A DNA stretch of 64,000 bases. It comes from Methylotenera versatilis 79. GTDB taxonomy: Bacteria > Pseudomonadota > Gammaproteobacteria > Burkholderiales > Methylophilaceae. Positions 41,633 to 50,259 of this stretch are shown here, piece after piece (positions within the stretch are counted from its first letter, which is position 1; every line of letters starts with the position of its first letter). The stretch is from positions 1,178,001 through 1,242,000 of the forward strand of contig NZ_ARVX01000001.1 in assembly GCF_000384375.1 (NCBI RefSeq), in the 5' to 3' direction. The notes below the pieces were generated by a model that did no database searches, was not told the DNA's origin, and saw nothing but the letters and a program-made list of their open reading frames with translations. A program made the translations under genes and the position numbers.

Positions 41633-44434
41633 TTACCAATAGATTCCAACACCTACGCCGGCACCAGCTTTGCCACGCGTATTGGCAGAACCATTGAAAT
41701 TAATCGCCCAACGACCATTTTCAGAAAAATTAGAAATACCCACAGACATGGCAGATTGACCTTGATAATTTGCAACGCCTGCACTCATCATCGCTTTGCC
41801 TGGAACAACCGATTGCGGCATACTCGCCATCGCCATTGCAGAGGCAGCGCCAGCGTTTGCATTCGATCTCACGCTGCTGATTTCAGACTGTAATGAACCA
41901 AGTCTATTGTTAATATCTGCACCAGATTGCGCGATTGCAGCATCCAATTGCCTGACATTCACTGCATCGGTTTCGGCAGTGCCGCCCGCTACATTGGTGA
42001 TTTGGCGTTCGTTGCCTGCTGAACCAACTGAAACTGCGCCTTCAGTGGATGTGACCGCAACATTGCTGTATTTCTCAGTTGCACCGTTCATGCCAGCGCG
42101 AGTTGCTTGAGCGCCAGCACCTAATGCCACGCCGCGGTTTGCTGTCACGTTTGCCGCATTGCCTAAAGCCGTGCCTTGTTGCGATGTTAATGCCACGGTA
42201 TTATCACCAAATGCAGCACCACCATTACCAGCTTGCGCATTTACGCCAACCGCCACTGAGCCAGTAGCTAATGCACCGGCACCAATGGCAATAGAGTTAA
42301 CACCTGTGGCGGCAGAGTTTTGCCCAATCGCGATTGCACCAGTTTGAGTTGCTTGGCTGTTATCGCCCATTGCAACGCTGCCATCGCCACTGGCAAGTGC
42401 GCGAGAGCCTGCGGCGACACTGTCATCACCAGTTGCGCTGGAATCAGCTAGCGTTGAATTAGCATGAAAGTATTTTATACCGCCGCCGTTGCTTACGTTG
42501 GCAATCAATTGATTGGTTGCATACAGTTGAGCGCCATTGATTGCATCTGTGCTGATTGCGCTAACATCGCCATTAGCGACATTGTGTATTCTTACTGGAC
42601 CAAGCGCACCACCAATTAGTGTTACATCATTAGAACGCACGTTTGGTGTCGGCACACCATTAGCGTCAGAATACTGCAACGGCGCGTTATTCTGTAATGC
42701 AGCAATCGCAGTACCCACACTATTTTCAGTCGTTCCATATATGTTATAGCTAGGGGCTGAAACGGCACCAGTTGTTGAGTTATAAGTTGCACCACCACCT
42801 AGGTTGGTCGCCATACTTGTACCAAGCGCATCCGTATTGGCTGTCATACCAGAGGTAATGCCGAATAATTGAGAACCATTAATTGCGTCTGTGCTGGTCG
42901 CGCTAATAACACCATTTGCGACATTATGTATAGCCACTGGAGTGCCTGCTGTACTACCGACCAAAGTGACGTGGTTTGAAGGTGTGTTAGGTGTTGCCAC
43001 ACCAGCAGCATTTGAATATTGCAGCGGCGCATTGGCTTGCAGAGCAGTAATTGCAGAACCGACGTTATTTTGAGAGCTACCATAAACATTATAAGTAGGC
43101 GAAGAAACAGCGCCAGTGCTTGAGTTGTATGCCGCACCACCACCTAGATTAGTTGCCATGCTTTGGCCTAACGCATCCATGTTAAGGGTGACACCATCTC
43201 TAACCGCAAATAATTGAGAGCCATTTACAGCGTCAGTACTGGTTGCACTAATCGCACCTTTAGAAAGATTAGTGATAAGTGTACCGTTCGTGGTGCCGCC
43301 ATCTGTTGACAGATCGCCACCCAAAGTAGCCGTCATTTTTAACCTTGGTGTACCAATATCATATTTAATCGCGCCATCGTTCACTGCAAATAATTGAGCG
43401 CCATTCACCGCGTCAGTGCTATTTACACTCACTGCACCTTTAGAAAGATTAGTGATGCGCGTGCCGTTCGTTGTACCGCCATCGGTTGACAGCGGACCAC
43501 CTAAAGTAGCAGTCCTTAGTGAGCTAGATGGATCATACTTAACCGCACCATCATTTACTGCTTGTAATTGAGAAACATTGACCGCATCAGTGCCTATACT
43601 ACCTGCTGCAACATTGGTTACTTTTCTAGCATTGCCAGCCGATCCAAGCGACACTTCACCCACACTATTTTGTGGCGCAGTTAATCCATAAGCGATGTAA
43701 TTGGTCTGTGCGCCAAGTCCTGCCGTTGAGTTAGCACCTAAGGCAATACTATTTGCCACATTGGTATTAGCGCCACTACCAAGCGCCATAGAATTAGACC
43801 CTAACGCGCCAATCGAGGCATTTGGGCCGATAGCCATTGAATTGATTGCTGCTGTATCTGTAATACTGCCATTGCCAAAAGCGATAGAGTTTAATTCGCC
43901 AGCGCTGGCCGCAGTGCCATTACCCAACCCTGTAATAGAGTTGCCGCCGATGGATATGCCTTTGGGCGTATCTAAGCTAAAGCCATCTGCAGTTGTTACG
44001 CATTGATCAGCAGGGGAAAGAAGGTTTCCATTCGTGTCTAACACATTGAGATTAATGGGAGCACCGCCAGCGATATTAGTTAATGTGGTATTCACGGTGG
44101 TGCCTAAGCCTAATAGCCCACCTAAATCTAAAATATTTGTGATTGGCAGCAAAACACCACCTACAATATCTGTCACTACAGATTTGGGAAGGCTGACGCC
44201 AGAACAAGCGCTGACAAGTGCAGCATTTGCGTATTGTGTATTGCTAATCATGGTTGCCGCTAAAATGCTTGCAGCCAAAACTGATCGTCGGTGATTGATT
44301 GCGGCTGATTTTGCCGTAAACGTAGTATTTTGTGTTACTAGCCCATTTTCGTTAATTGACACATGTAAAGCTTGAAAAATCACGGATGATTTTCCCATTG
44401 GCGATACAATCCCCTCGGTTTGTGTAGTTTTCAT
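41633..44434 (-). CDS. Trimeric autotransporter adhesin (YadA family)
   Basis: 933 residues from the ATG at 44434. An ATG five codons upstream encodes the AAGGAG that serves as Shine-Dalgarno, so the inner one is chosen. A long signal (about 71 residues, ending QYANA) resembles extended autotransporter signals. Then come YadA-head repeats (NSIAFGNGS, NSMALGSGA, NSIALGAN), neck motifs (TDAVNVSQL, STDAVNGAQLFAV), two near-identical stalk modules in tandem, more head repeats and the C-terminal YadA anchor ending GVGIYW. It forms a surface fibre for adhesion. The TpgA-like gene follows in the same operon. Confidence 0.95.
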   Translation of the reverse strand: MKTTQTEGIVSPMGKSSVIFQALHVSINENGLVTQNTTFTAKSAAINHRRSVLAASILAATMISNTQYANAALVSACSGVSLPKSVVTDIVGGVLLPITNILDLGGLLGLGTTVNTTLTNIAGGAPINLNVLDTNGNLLSPADQCVTTADGFSLDTPKGISIGGNSITGLGNGTAASAGELNSIAFGNGSITDTAAINSMAIGPNASIGALGSNSMALGSGANTNVANSIALGANSTAGLGAQTNYIAYGLTAPQNSVGEVSLGSAGNARKVTNVAAGSIGTDAVNVSQLQAVNDGAVKYDPSSSLRTATLGGPLSTDGGTTNGTRITNLSKGAVSVNSTDAVNGAQLFAVNDGAIKYDIGTPRLKMTATLGGDLSTDGGTTNGTLITNLSKGAISATSTDAVNGSQLFAVRDGVTLNMDALGQSMATNLGGGAAYNSSTGAVSSPTYNVYGSSQNNVGSAITALQANAPLQYSNAAGVATPNTPSNHVTLVGSTAGTPVAIHNVANGVISATSTDAINGSQLFGITSGMTANTDALGTSMATNLGGGATYNSTTGAVSAPSYNIYGTTENSVGTAIAALQNNAPLQYSDANGVPTPNVRSNDVTLIGGALGPVRIHNVANGDVSAISTDAINGAQLYATNQLIANVSNGGGIKYFHANSTLADSSATGDDSVAAGSRALASGDGSVAMGDNSQATQTGAIAIGQNSAATGVNSIAIGAGALATGSVAVGVNAQAGNGGAAFGDNTVALTSQQGTALGNAANVTANRGVALGAGAQATRAGMNGATEKYSNVAVTSTEGAVSVGSAGNERQITNVAGGTAETDAVNVRQLDAAIAQSGADINNRLGSLQSEISSVRSNANAGAASAMAMASMPQSVVPGKAMMSAGVANYQGQSAMSVGISNFSENGRWAINFNGSANTRGKAGAGVGVGIYW

Positions 44435-44449
44435 TTCATGCTCCTTCAA

Positions 44450-44883
44450 ATGCCGTCAATCGACGTAACCATTTAAAAAATAAACACTTAAGACTTTTTT
44501 TTGTTGATGAAATGAATGGCGCATACATCGTGCCAAATTTTTTGGTGGGGGTTTTTAAATCATATTTTTAGGTTAAGTGCAATAAGTAAAAGTACGTATT
44601 TACGCTAATTTACTCTGCTGCACAGTCATTTCTCTTCAATATTCTTGCGACTAAAGTGGATAAGTGCGGATGAGAATAGACTTTAGTTTTATGATGGAAA
44701 TCGTCAGTTAGTCATCATGCATGTAAATTTTTTGACAACTTAATACGTACTTTTAAGTGATTTTTTAGGGTTAAAGCGATAAATTTAGGCTAAAAGCACT
44801 AAATTAACTGCAATCAACAAACTAGATAAAATAGCGTATCGCCATAACGTGAGATGCTTTAGCAAAATGCTTATAATCAAAGT
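44450..44883. promoter_or_regulatory. Adhesin / GGDEF divergent regulatory region
   Basis: 434 bp without a gene, AT-rich. It holds a 13-bp sequence AAAAGTACGTATT at 44588-44600 and its exact inverse AATACGTACTTTT at 44741-44753, each centred on the palindrome TACGTA. They sit about 140 bp from the adhesin start and about 130 bp from the diguanylate cyclase start. This fits paired operator sites serving both genes. No recognised regulator motif. Confidence 0.5.
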
Positions 44884-46257
44884 ATGAATACTTACCATTT
44901 GATGAAATATGTCAATTACCTAAAAAGTAACTCTGCATCGCTCACTTATGCCTGTCTAACTTTCGTTCTATTTATTTCTATTTTTGAGATGCTAGTGAGT
45001 GCGGAGTATGCAAAAGCGGAGAGCAGAATCACCATCGAAGCGACCGATTACGCTAACTCGCTTAAAACAAAAGTGGATAGAGAGTTGAATGCGTTATTGT
45101 TCGTTTCAAATGGATTGTCCAGTTACTTAACGGTTTATCACCAAGAGCTCGATGGCAAAAAATTGATGGCGATGTTGGCGGATTTATACGTCACAACCAA
45201 ACACGTTCGCAATTTGGGAGTAGCGATCGGTTACAAACTCACTTATATTTATCCCCTCAAATCTAACGAAAAAGCCATCGGCATTGATTATCATGATTTG
45301 CCAGAGCAATGGCCGCAAATTCAGCAAGCAGTTAGAACGCATCAAGGTGTGCTATCGGGCCCGGTAGATTTGGTGCAAGGCGGTAGAGGACTGATTTACC
45401 GTTACCCTATTTTTATCGATGGTGAATATTGGGGATTGTTATCTACGGTCATTAATACCGATTCTTTTTTTAGAGCCGCCTTTAATAATTTGGTCGATAG
45501 TGACTATGATTTTGCGATTCGCGTAAAAGATTCATCTAATGTTTTTTACGGTAATGCCAGTTTATTTGAACATCCGAAAGCGTTGATTTCTGACAGTGAT
45601 TTGCCTAATGTGCAATGGCAATGGGCAATTTTACAAAAAACAGAAAAAAAATCTGGCCTGATATTGATCACCCGATTAATGAGTGTGGTGATCAGTCTGT
45701 TGATGGCAACACTCGCGTATTTCTTTTTGAGGGAGCGCAAACAGTTAACTTCGCAAGCGATGGAAGATAGTTTGACGGGTTTAGCGAATCGGCGATTGCT
45801 GGAATTTAGAATGGCCCAGACGTTTGCGCAGTCAAAACGATTCAACCGAATCATGGCGATTATGTATATCGATATCGACCATTTTAAAAGACTAAACGAC
45901 ACCTATGGCCACGATGTGGGTGATGAGCTGCTGAAAGCGGTTGCCAAGAAATTAAATCACTGTATTCGCGATGTAGATACTTTAAGCCGCGTTGGTGGCG
46001 ATGAATTTGTGATTGTACTGGACGAACTTAACCACTTAAATGATGCCAATTTAATCGTAGAAAAAATTATGGCAGCAGTTGAAAAAGACATCGTTGTGAT
46101 GCATAAAAGTATCAAAGTGACGTTGAGTATCGGCGTTGCTAGCTACAATCATGCGAGTGAGGAAACGCTTAAAAGCTTGATGAAAAAAGCCGACATCGCG
46201 TTATATGAAGCCAAAGGCTCAGGTCGAAACACTTACAAAATATATCAAGAATCCTAA
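44884..46257 (+). CDS. Membrane diguanylate cyclase (CHASE-like + GGDEF)
   Basis: 457 residues. Membrane helices near 20-40 and 263-283 bracket a periplasmic CHASE-like sensor (VRNLGVAIGYKLTYIYPLKSNEKAIGIDY pattern: conserved NLGVA, YP, GIDY). The cytoplasmic GGDEF domain is intact (RVGGDEF near 374) and has the product-inhibition I-site RDVD five residues before it. It makes cyclic di-GMP, which normally favours attachment. Its gene is divergent from the adhesin. Confidence 0.92.
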   Translation: MNTYHLMKYVNYLKSNSASLTYACLTFVLFISIFEMLVSAEYAKAESRITIEATDYANSLKTKVDRELNALLFVSNGLSSYLTVYHQELDGKKLMAMLADLYVTTKHVRNLGVAIGYKLTYIYPLKSNEKAIGIDYHDLPEQWPQIQQAVRTHQGVLSGPVDLVQGGRGLIYRYPIFIDGEYWGLLSTVINTDSFFRAAFNNLVDSDYDFAIRVKDSSNVFYGNASLFEHPKALISDSDLPNVQWQWAILQKTEKKSGLILITRLMSVVISLLMATLAYFFLRERKQLTSQAMEDSLTGLANRRLLEFRMAQTFAQSKRFNRIMAIMYIDIDHFKRLNDTYGHDVGDELLKAVAKKLNHCIRDVDTLSRVGGDEFVIVLDELNHLNDANLIVEKIMAAVEKDIVVMHKSIKVTLSIGVASYNHASEETLKSLMKKADIALYEAKGSGRNTYKIYQES

Positions 46258-46415
46258 ACTTTCAAAAAACTTAAATCACATTTTTTGAGTCATATTGATT
46301 TAAGTCACAAAGTTTAAATTAAATCTAAAATTCAGTTTGGTTTAAGGTTCGGTCATTAAAGTAGTCTCCGTAGCAACAATAAATTTTCGTTCAAAATTTT
46401 ATTTAGGAGATTAAA

Positions 46416-46757
46416 ATGAAGCACTTAAACACACATTTAAACAAGGCCATCATGCTGACATTAACTGTTGCAAGCCTGAATGTTTTCACAATCGGAAATG
46501 TAATCGCAGATGATGACGATCCGGCAAAAATGTTATTGACCGCAAAAGCGGCTGGATTGATTTCTGTGGAACAAGCGACTGAAAAAGCGCTGGCCGCAAA
46601 ACCTGGTACGGTCATAGAGGTTGAGCTTGAAAAACGTAAATGGCCACAAGGCTGGGATTACGAGTTTGAGATAATCGACGCACAGGGCAACGAATGGGAT
46701 GTGAATATTGACGCAAAAACTGGCGAAACACGTAAAGTGTCGCGCGATTGGTTTTAG
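46416..46757 (+). CDS. PepSY-domain periplasmic protein 1
   Basis: 113 residues: signal peptide ending near NVIA, then one PepSY domain (LISVEQATEKALAAKPGTVIEVELEKRKW, YEFEIIDAQGNEWDVNIDAKTGE). PepSY modules bind or inhibit proteases and often act as inputs to two-component systems. TTTAGGAG precedes the start. It forms a unit with the second PepSY gene and the two-component pair that follow. Confidence 0.87.
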   Translation: MKHLNTHLNKAIMLTLTVASLNVFTIGNVIADDDDPAKMLLTAKAAGLISVEQATEKALAAKPGTVIEVELEKRKWPQGWDYEFEIIDAQGNEWDVNIDAKTGETRKVSRDWF

Positions 46758-46818
46758 TGTTCACTTAGTTTTAATATTAATTAGTAGCATAAGCTGAATA
46801 TAAAGGTAGCCAGCTGAT

Positions 46819-47142
46819 ATGGTTTTTCTGAAGGTATATTGCAATAGCATTTTGTTAGCATGTTTGCTAAGCAGCAATTTGCTAGGCGTGACTAGCGTGT
46901 TTGCAGAAGAAGACTATCAGCTGGCAAAAAAGCTCAGAGAAAAAGGTGAGATTTTGCCTTTAGAAAGAATCCTGACCTTCGCGCGCGCAAAAAAAGCCGG
47001 TGAAGTATTAGAAACTGAGTTTGAAAAAAAAAATGGTCGCTATATTTATGAAGTAGAAATTCTGGATGCTAAAGGCCAAGTGTGGGAATTAAAACTGGAT
47101 GCAAAAACAGGACAATTAATCAAGATTGAAATTGACGATTAA
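46819..47142 (+). CDS. PepSY-domain periplasmic protein 2
   Basis: 107 residues: signal peptide ending near VFA, then a PepSY domain (ILPLERILTFARAKKAGEVLETEFEKK, YEVEILDAKGQVWELKLDAKTGQ). It is clearly related to the preceding protein, so the pair looks like a gene duplication. It lies 17 bp before the response regulator. Confidence 0.87.
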   Translation: MVFLKVYCNSILLACLLSSNLLGVTSVFAEEDYQLAKKLREKGEILPLERILTFARAKKAGEVLETEFEKKNGRYIYEVEILDAKGQVWELKLDAKTGQLIKIEIDD

Positions 47143-47159
47143 ACGATTGTGATTAAACA

Positions 47160-47852
47160 GTGCGACTTTTATTAGTTGAGGACGATGCGGTTCTAGGGCC
47201 ATCTATGCGCTCAGCTTTGCAGCGCGCTGGATACGCGGTCGATTTAGCGTTGGATGGTTTGGAAGCCGAAGCCTTTGGCGATATTGAGCCTTACGATATT
47301 GTGGTGTTAGATTTAGGTTTACCGCAGCAATCTGGCTTAACGGTGCTGGCTAATTGGCGCAAAAAAGGCAATCAAGTACCAGTGGTTATTTTGACTGCGC
47401 GCGACACTTGGCAAGAAAAAATAGAAGGCTTTAAGCTGGGTGCAGATGATTACATTGGCAAACCTTTTCAAATGCAGGAGCTGATTGCGCGGCTGAACGC
47501 AGTGTTGAAACGCAGCCAGAACAACCCGATGACTGCATTTGCTTTTAGCGGTATCGAACTGGTAGAAGATACACAAACACTTATTAAATCAGACGGACAA
47601 CGCTATACGCTCACCAGTACGGAGTATCGATTATTACGCTACTTTATGTTGAATCCGGGCAAAGTACTGTCAAAAACCAGGTTAACCGAACACGTGTATG
47701 AATACGATAGCGATAAAGACAGCAACGTGATTGAAGTCTATGTGAATCGTCTGCGGCAAAAAATCGGTGAAGAGCTTATTCAAACTAGGCGCGGTCAGGG
47801 TTACGTATTTAATCCAGAGTCTAGTTTGAGCTCGGACCAAAATAATTCATGA
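47160..47852 (+). CDS. OmpR/PhoP-family response regulator
   Basis: 230 residues. Receiver domain with acidic DD near 8-9, phosphorylated Asp in VVLDLGLPQQSG, Thr in LTARD and Lys in YIGKPF. The C-terminal winged helix has LTSTEYRLLRYFML and VIEVYVNRLRQKI. GTG start. Sequence resembles PhoP/QseB proteins. The stop overlaps the kinase start as ATGA. Confidence 0.93.
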   Translation: MRLLLVEDDAVLGPSMRSALQRAGYAVDLALDGLEAEAFGDIEPYDIVVLDLGLPQQSGLTVLANWRKKGNQVPVVILTARDTWQEKIEGFKLGADDYIGKPFQMQELIARLNAVLKRSQNNPMTAFAFSGIELVEDTQTLIKSDGQRYTLTSTEYRLLRYFMLNPGKVLSKTRLTEHVYEYDSDKDSNVIEVYVNRLRQKIGEELIQTRRGQGYVFNPESSLSSDQNNS

Positions 47853-49186
47853 TCAGTCTGAATAAACGGCTTTCTTATGGCTTAACTTTTAGCCTGATTG
47901 TATTGCTCGGTTTGCAGTGGGGCGTGATTAGTTATGTTTTTAGTACGTTGTCTGAAAAACAGTTAATTAATCGCTTAGACCAAGATAGTGAAAGCTTACT
48001 TTCCGGCATCAGCTTTGATGCACAAGGTCAATTATTGCTCAATCCACAAAGGGTAAGCGCGGTTTATCAGCGGCCATTATCTGGACATTATTATGTGATT
48101 AATGTGGCTAATCAGCACCAATACTCGCGCTCACTTTGGGATAATAATCTAGCGATTCCGATAATAAAAACAGGCTTGGTAACGACTTTGCGCACAAAAG
48201 GTCCTGAAGGTCAGATCTTATTAATGTCTGTGCAATTGTATAAAAAACATCAGCAAATAATCACCATTGCCGTGGCAGAAGATTTAACTGAGGTGAATCA
48301 AGCCTTACGCCAATTTCAGTGGATTTATGGTGGCATATCTTTGCTGATATTGCTTGCGTTATTGCTGATTCAGCGCCGAATTGTCAGCAATAGCCTTAAG
48401 CCATTACAAGTGATTCGCGATAATTTATTGCGCATTGAGTCAGGCGAAGTCAGTCAAATTGAATCATTAGGTCCAGCGGAAATTTCACCAGTGATTGCTG
48501 AATTTAATCGCTTACTGAAAATGATGGGCAACCAAAGTCGTCGTTCTCGCGAAGCTTTGGGCAACTTGGCGCATGCGCTTAAAACACAATTAACGATATT
48601 GAATCAAACCGCAGAGCAGTTCTCAGTCGCTGAAAATAAACAATTTTCTGCCACCATCTATGAAACCACCGATATCATGCGGCATATTGTAGAACGCGAA
48701 TTAAAACGGGCGCGTTTGATTGGTAATACATTGCCTGGTAGACGCGTGGATGTGCAGGAGGAAGTGACCTTAATGGTGAAAACTTTGCAGTTAATGCATG
48801 TTGCAAAAACACCCATCATTACCTATCAAATTGATAACAATATTAGCTATATCGGCGACCAAGAAGACTTCTCCGAGTTGCTAGGTAATCTGCTGGATAA
48901 CGCCTGTAAATGGTGTAATCAACAAGTGCATTTAACCATTAAAACCGAACCTTTTGAATCAGGGCAGGGTATGATTTTTATGGTGGAAGACGATGGTGTC
49001 GGATGCGAGTTGGATAAGCTGGATGCATTAACGCAACGCGGTTTTCGGTTAGATGAAACAAAGCCTGGAAGCGGGCTTGGTTTGGCTATCGTGCATGATA
49101 TTGTGGAGAGTTATAACGGTAAGTTAACCTTTGACCAATCCGTAAAATATGGTGGATTGCGCGTGTGCGTATGGCTACCTAATTAA
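47849..49186 (+). CDS. Sensor histidine kinase, PhoQ-like
   Basis: 445 residues: two membrane helices (about 10-32 and 155-172) around a periplasmic sensor, a HAMP-like linker, H-box NLAHALKTQLTIL, N-box LLGNLLDNACKW, and G-boxes VEDDGVGCE and GSGLGLAIV. It partners the regulator upstream. The two PepSY proteins in the operon may feed its periplasmic domain. The signal sensed is unknown (Mg, peptides or pH are possibilities for PhoQ-like kinases). Confidence 0.92.
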   Translation: MISLNKRLSYGLTFSLIVLLGLQWGVISYVFSTLSEKQLINRLDQDSESLLSGISFDAQGQLLLNPQRVSAVYQRPLSGHYYVINVANQHQYSRSLWDNNLAIPIIKTGLVTTLRTKGPEGQILLMSVQLYKKHQQIITIAVAEDLTEVNQALRQFQWIYGGISLLILLALLLIQRRIVSNSLKPLQVIRDNLLRIESGEVSQIESLGPAEISPVIAEFNRLLKMMGNQSRRSREALGNLAHALKTQLTILNQTAEQFSVAENKQFSATIYETTDIMRHIVERELKRARLIGNTLPGRRVDVQEEVTLMVKTLQLMHVAKTPIITYQIDNNISYIGDQEDFSELLGNLLDNACKWCNQQVHLTIKTEPFESGQGMIFMVEDDGVGCELDKLDALTQRGFRLDETKPGSGLGLAIVHDIVESYNGKLTFDQSVKYGGLRVCVWLPN

Positions 49187-49247
49187 GACTTTACTTGTGA
49201 TTAGAGGCAATCGTTATTGAATGACTGCAGCTTTATTCATACTATGA

Positions 49248-49280
49248 AAGGGTTTAGATTCACGTCTAAACCCTTTTTGT
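49248..49280 (+). terminator. Terminator after two-component operon
   Basis: AAAGGGTTTAGA / TCTAAACCCTTT, a 12-bp perfect stem with a 6-nt loop and trailing TTG. The 140 bp beyond it, before the next gene, contain only a short CATGCA/TGCATG inverted repeat (49356-49373). Confidence 0.85.
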
Positions 49281-49419
49281 TTATCTAATCACAACGGCTC
49301 ATGCTTTGTCATTTTCGCAACATATTCAACCGTTAAATTACATAGCGTATTAAAGCATGCATTTTTTTGCATGAATTCTAGTAGTTAACTTGTTTTTTTA
49401 TATAGTTTTTGGGGATGAT

Positions 49420-50199
49420 ATGAAAATTAAACAAAGCAGCCTGGCATGGTTGTTGGCTAGTAGCGCATTATTCGCCAGCCATGCAATGGCAGATGAATTG
49501 ATTGTCAACGGTAATTTTGAAACTTCAGGCGCAGATGCCTATGATATTCAAGGTTGGAATTCAGCAGAAGTCGGTGCATTTGGTTCTGTGTTGTTAGAAA
49601 ATGATACGCTTACCGATGCCAGCGGTCGCAATACATTTGGCCCAGCAAGTGGCGTTAACTATGCATTGCTGGATGCTTTTACCATCAGCAATCAGGCACT
49701 TTATCAAACATTTACTGCTAGCGCTTTTAACGCAACAACAAGTTCAGCAACATTATCATTTAGCTTGTTTGTGAATAACCAAAGTAGCAACGGTACACAA
49801 ATCCATGCGGCAGGTTTAGATTACACATCTGCTGACAGTTTCGAGGCGAACCAACACGTACGCGTAGACTTGTTAAATGCAGGCGCAAGTATTTTTTCTA
49901 CTAGCAGTGCGGATATTGCACAAAGCTTTTATTTAGGCGGCTCAACCGGCAATAGCGTGATTGGTGGCGATGTTGCTAATGGCTATACCAACTATTCATT
50001 CGATTTATCCTCATTATTAGCCGCTGGTGGCACATACACTTTGCGCTTTGCCAGCGTTGCGAACGAAGGTCAATTGCAATTGGGCATTGACAACGTGAGT
50101 TTGCAAGTAGCCGCAGTGCCAGAAGTTGATACTTCTGCCATGTTGTTAGCTGGTTTTGCTGTAATGGGTTTTGTGGCGCGTCGCCGCAAGCTAGCTTAA
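49420..50199 (+). CDS. PEP-CTERM exported protein
   Basis: 259 residues from the ATG at 49420, which has GGGGATG upstream; an in-frame TTG at 49390 is less likely. Signal peptide ends near HAMA. The mature part starts DELIVNGNFETSG and ends DNVSLQ, a jelly-roll pattern seen in carbohydrate-binding or DUF642-like surface proteins. The C-terminus is a PEP-CTERM sorting tag: VPEVDTSAM, a hydrophobic helix, then ARRRK. Exosortase would recognise the tag and sort the protein to the cell surface. No exosortase gene lies in this window. Confidence 0.87.
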   Translation: MKIKQSSLAWLLASSALFASHAMADELIVNGNFETSGADAYDIQGWNSAEVGAFGSVLLENDTLTDASGRNTFGPASGVNYALLDAFTISNQALYQTFTASAFNATTSSATLSFSLFVNNQSSNGTQIHAAGLDYTSADSFEANQHVRVDLLNAGASIFSTSSADIAQSFYLGGSTGNSVIGGDVANGYTNYSFDLSSLLAAGGTYTLRFASVANEGQLQLGIDNVSLQVAAVPEVDTSAMLLAGFAVMGFVARRRKLA

Positions 50200-50259
50200 A
50201 AACTAGCCTAATCCAGCCATTAACTTTGTTTATTACTACTGATATTTAAGGGATTAAAA

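Noticed and set aside
42780-43560. CRISPR-like repeats
   Set aside because: The repeated blocks are long, in frame and encode adhesin stalk modules; no short repeat-spacer pattern is present anywhere in the window.
44884-46257. GGDEF protein as degenerate receptor
   Set aside because: RVGGDEF and the RXXD I-site are both intact, so an active cyclase is expected.
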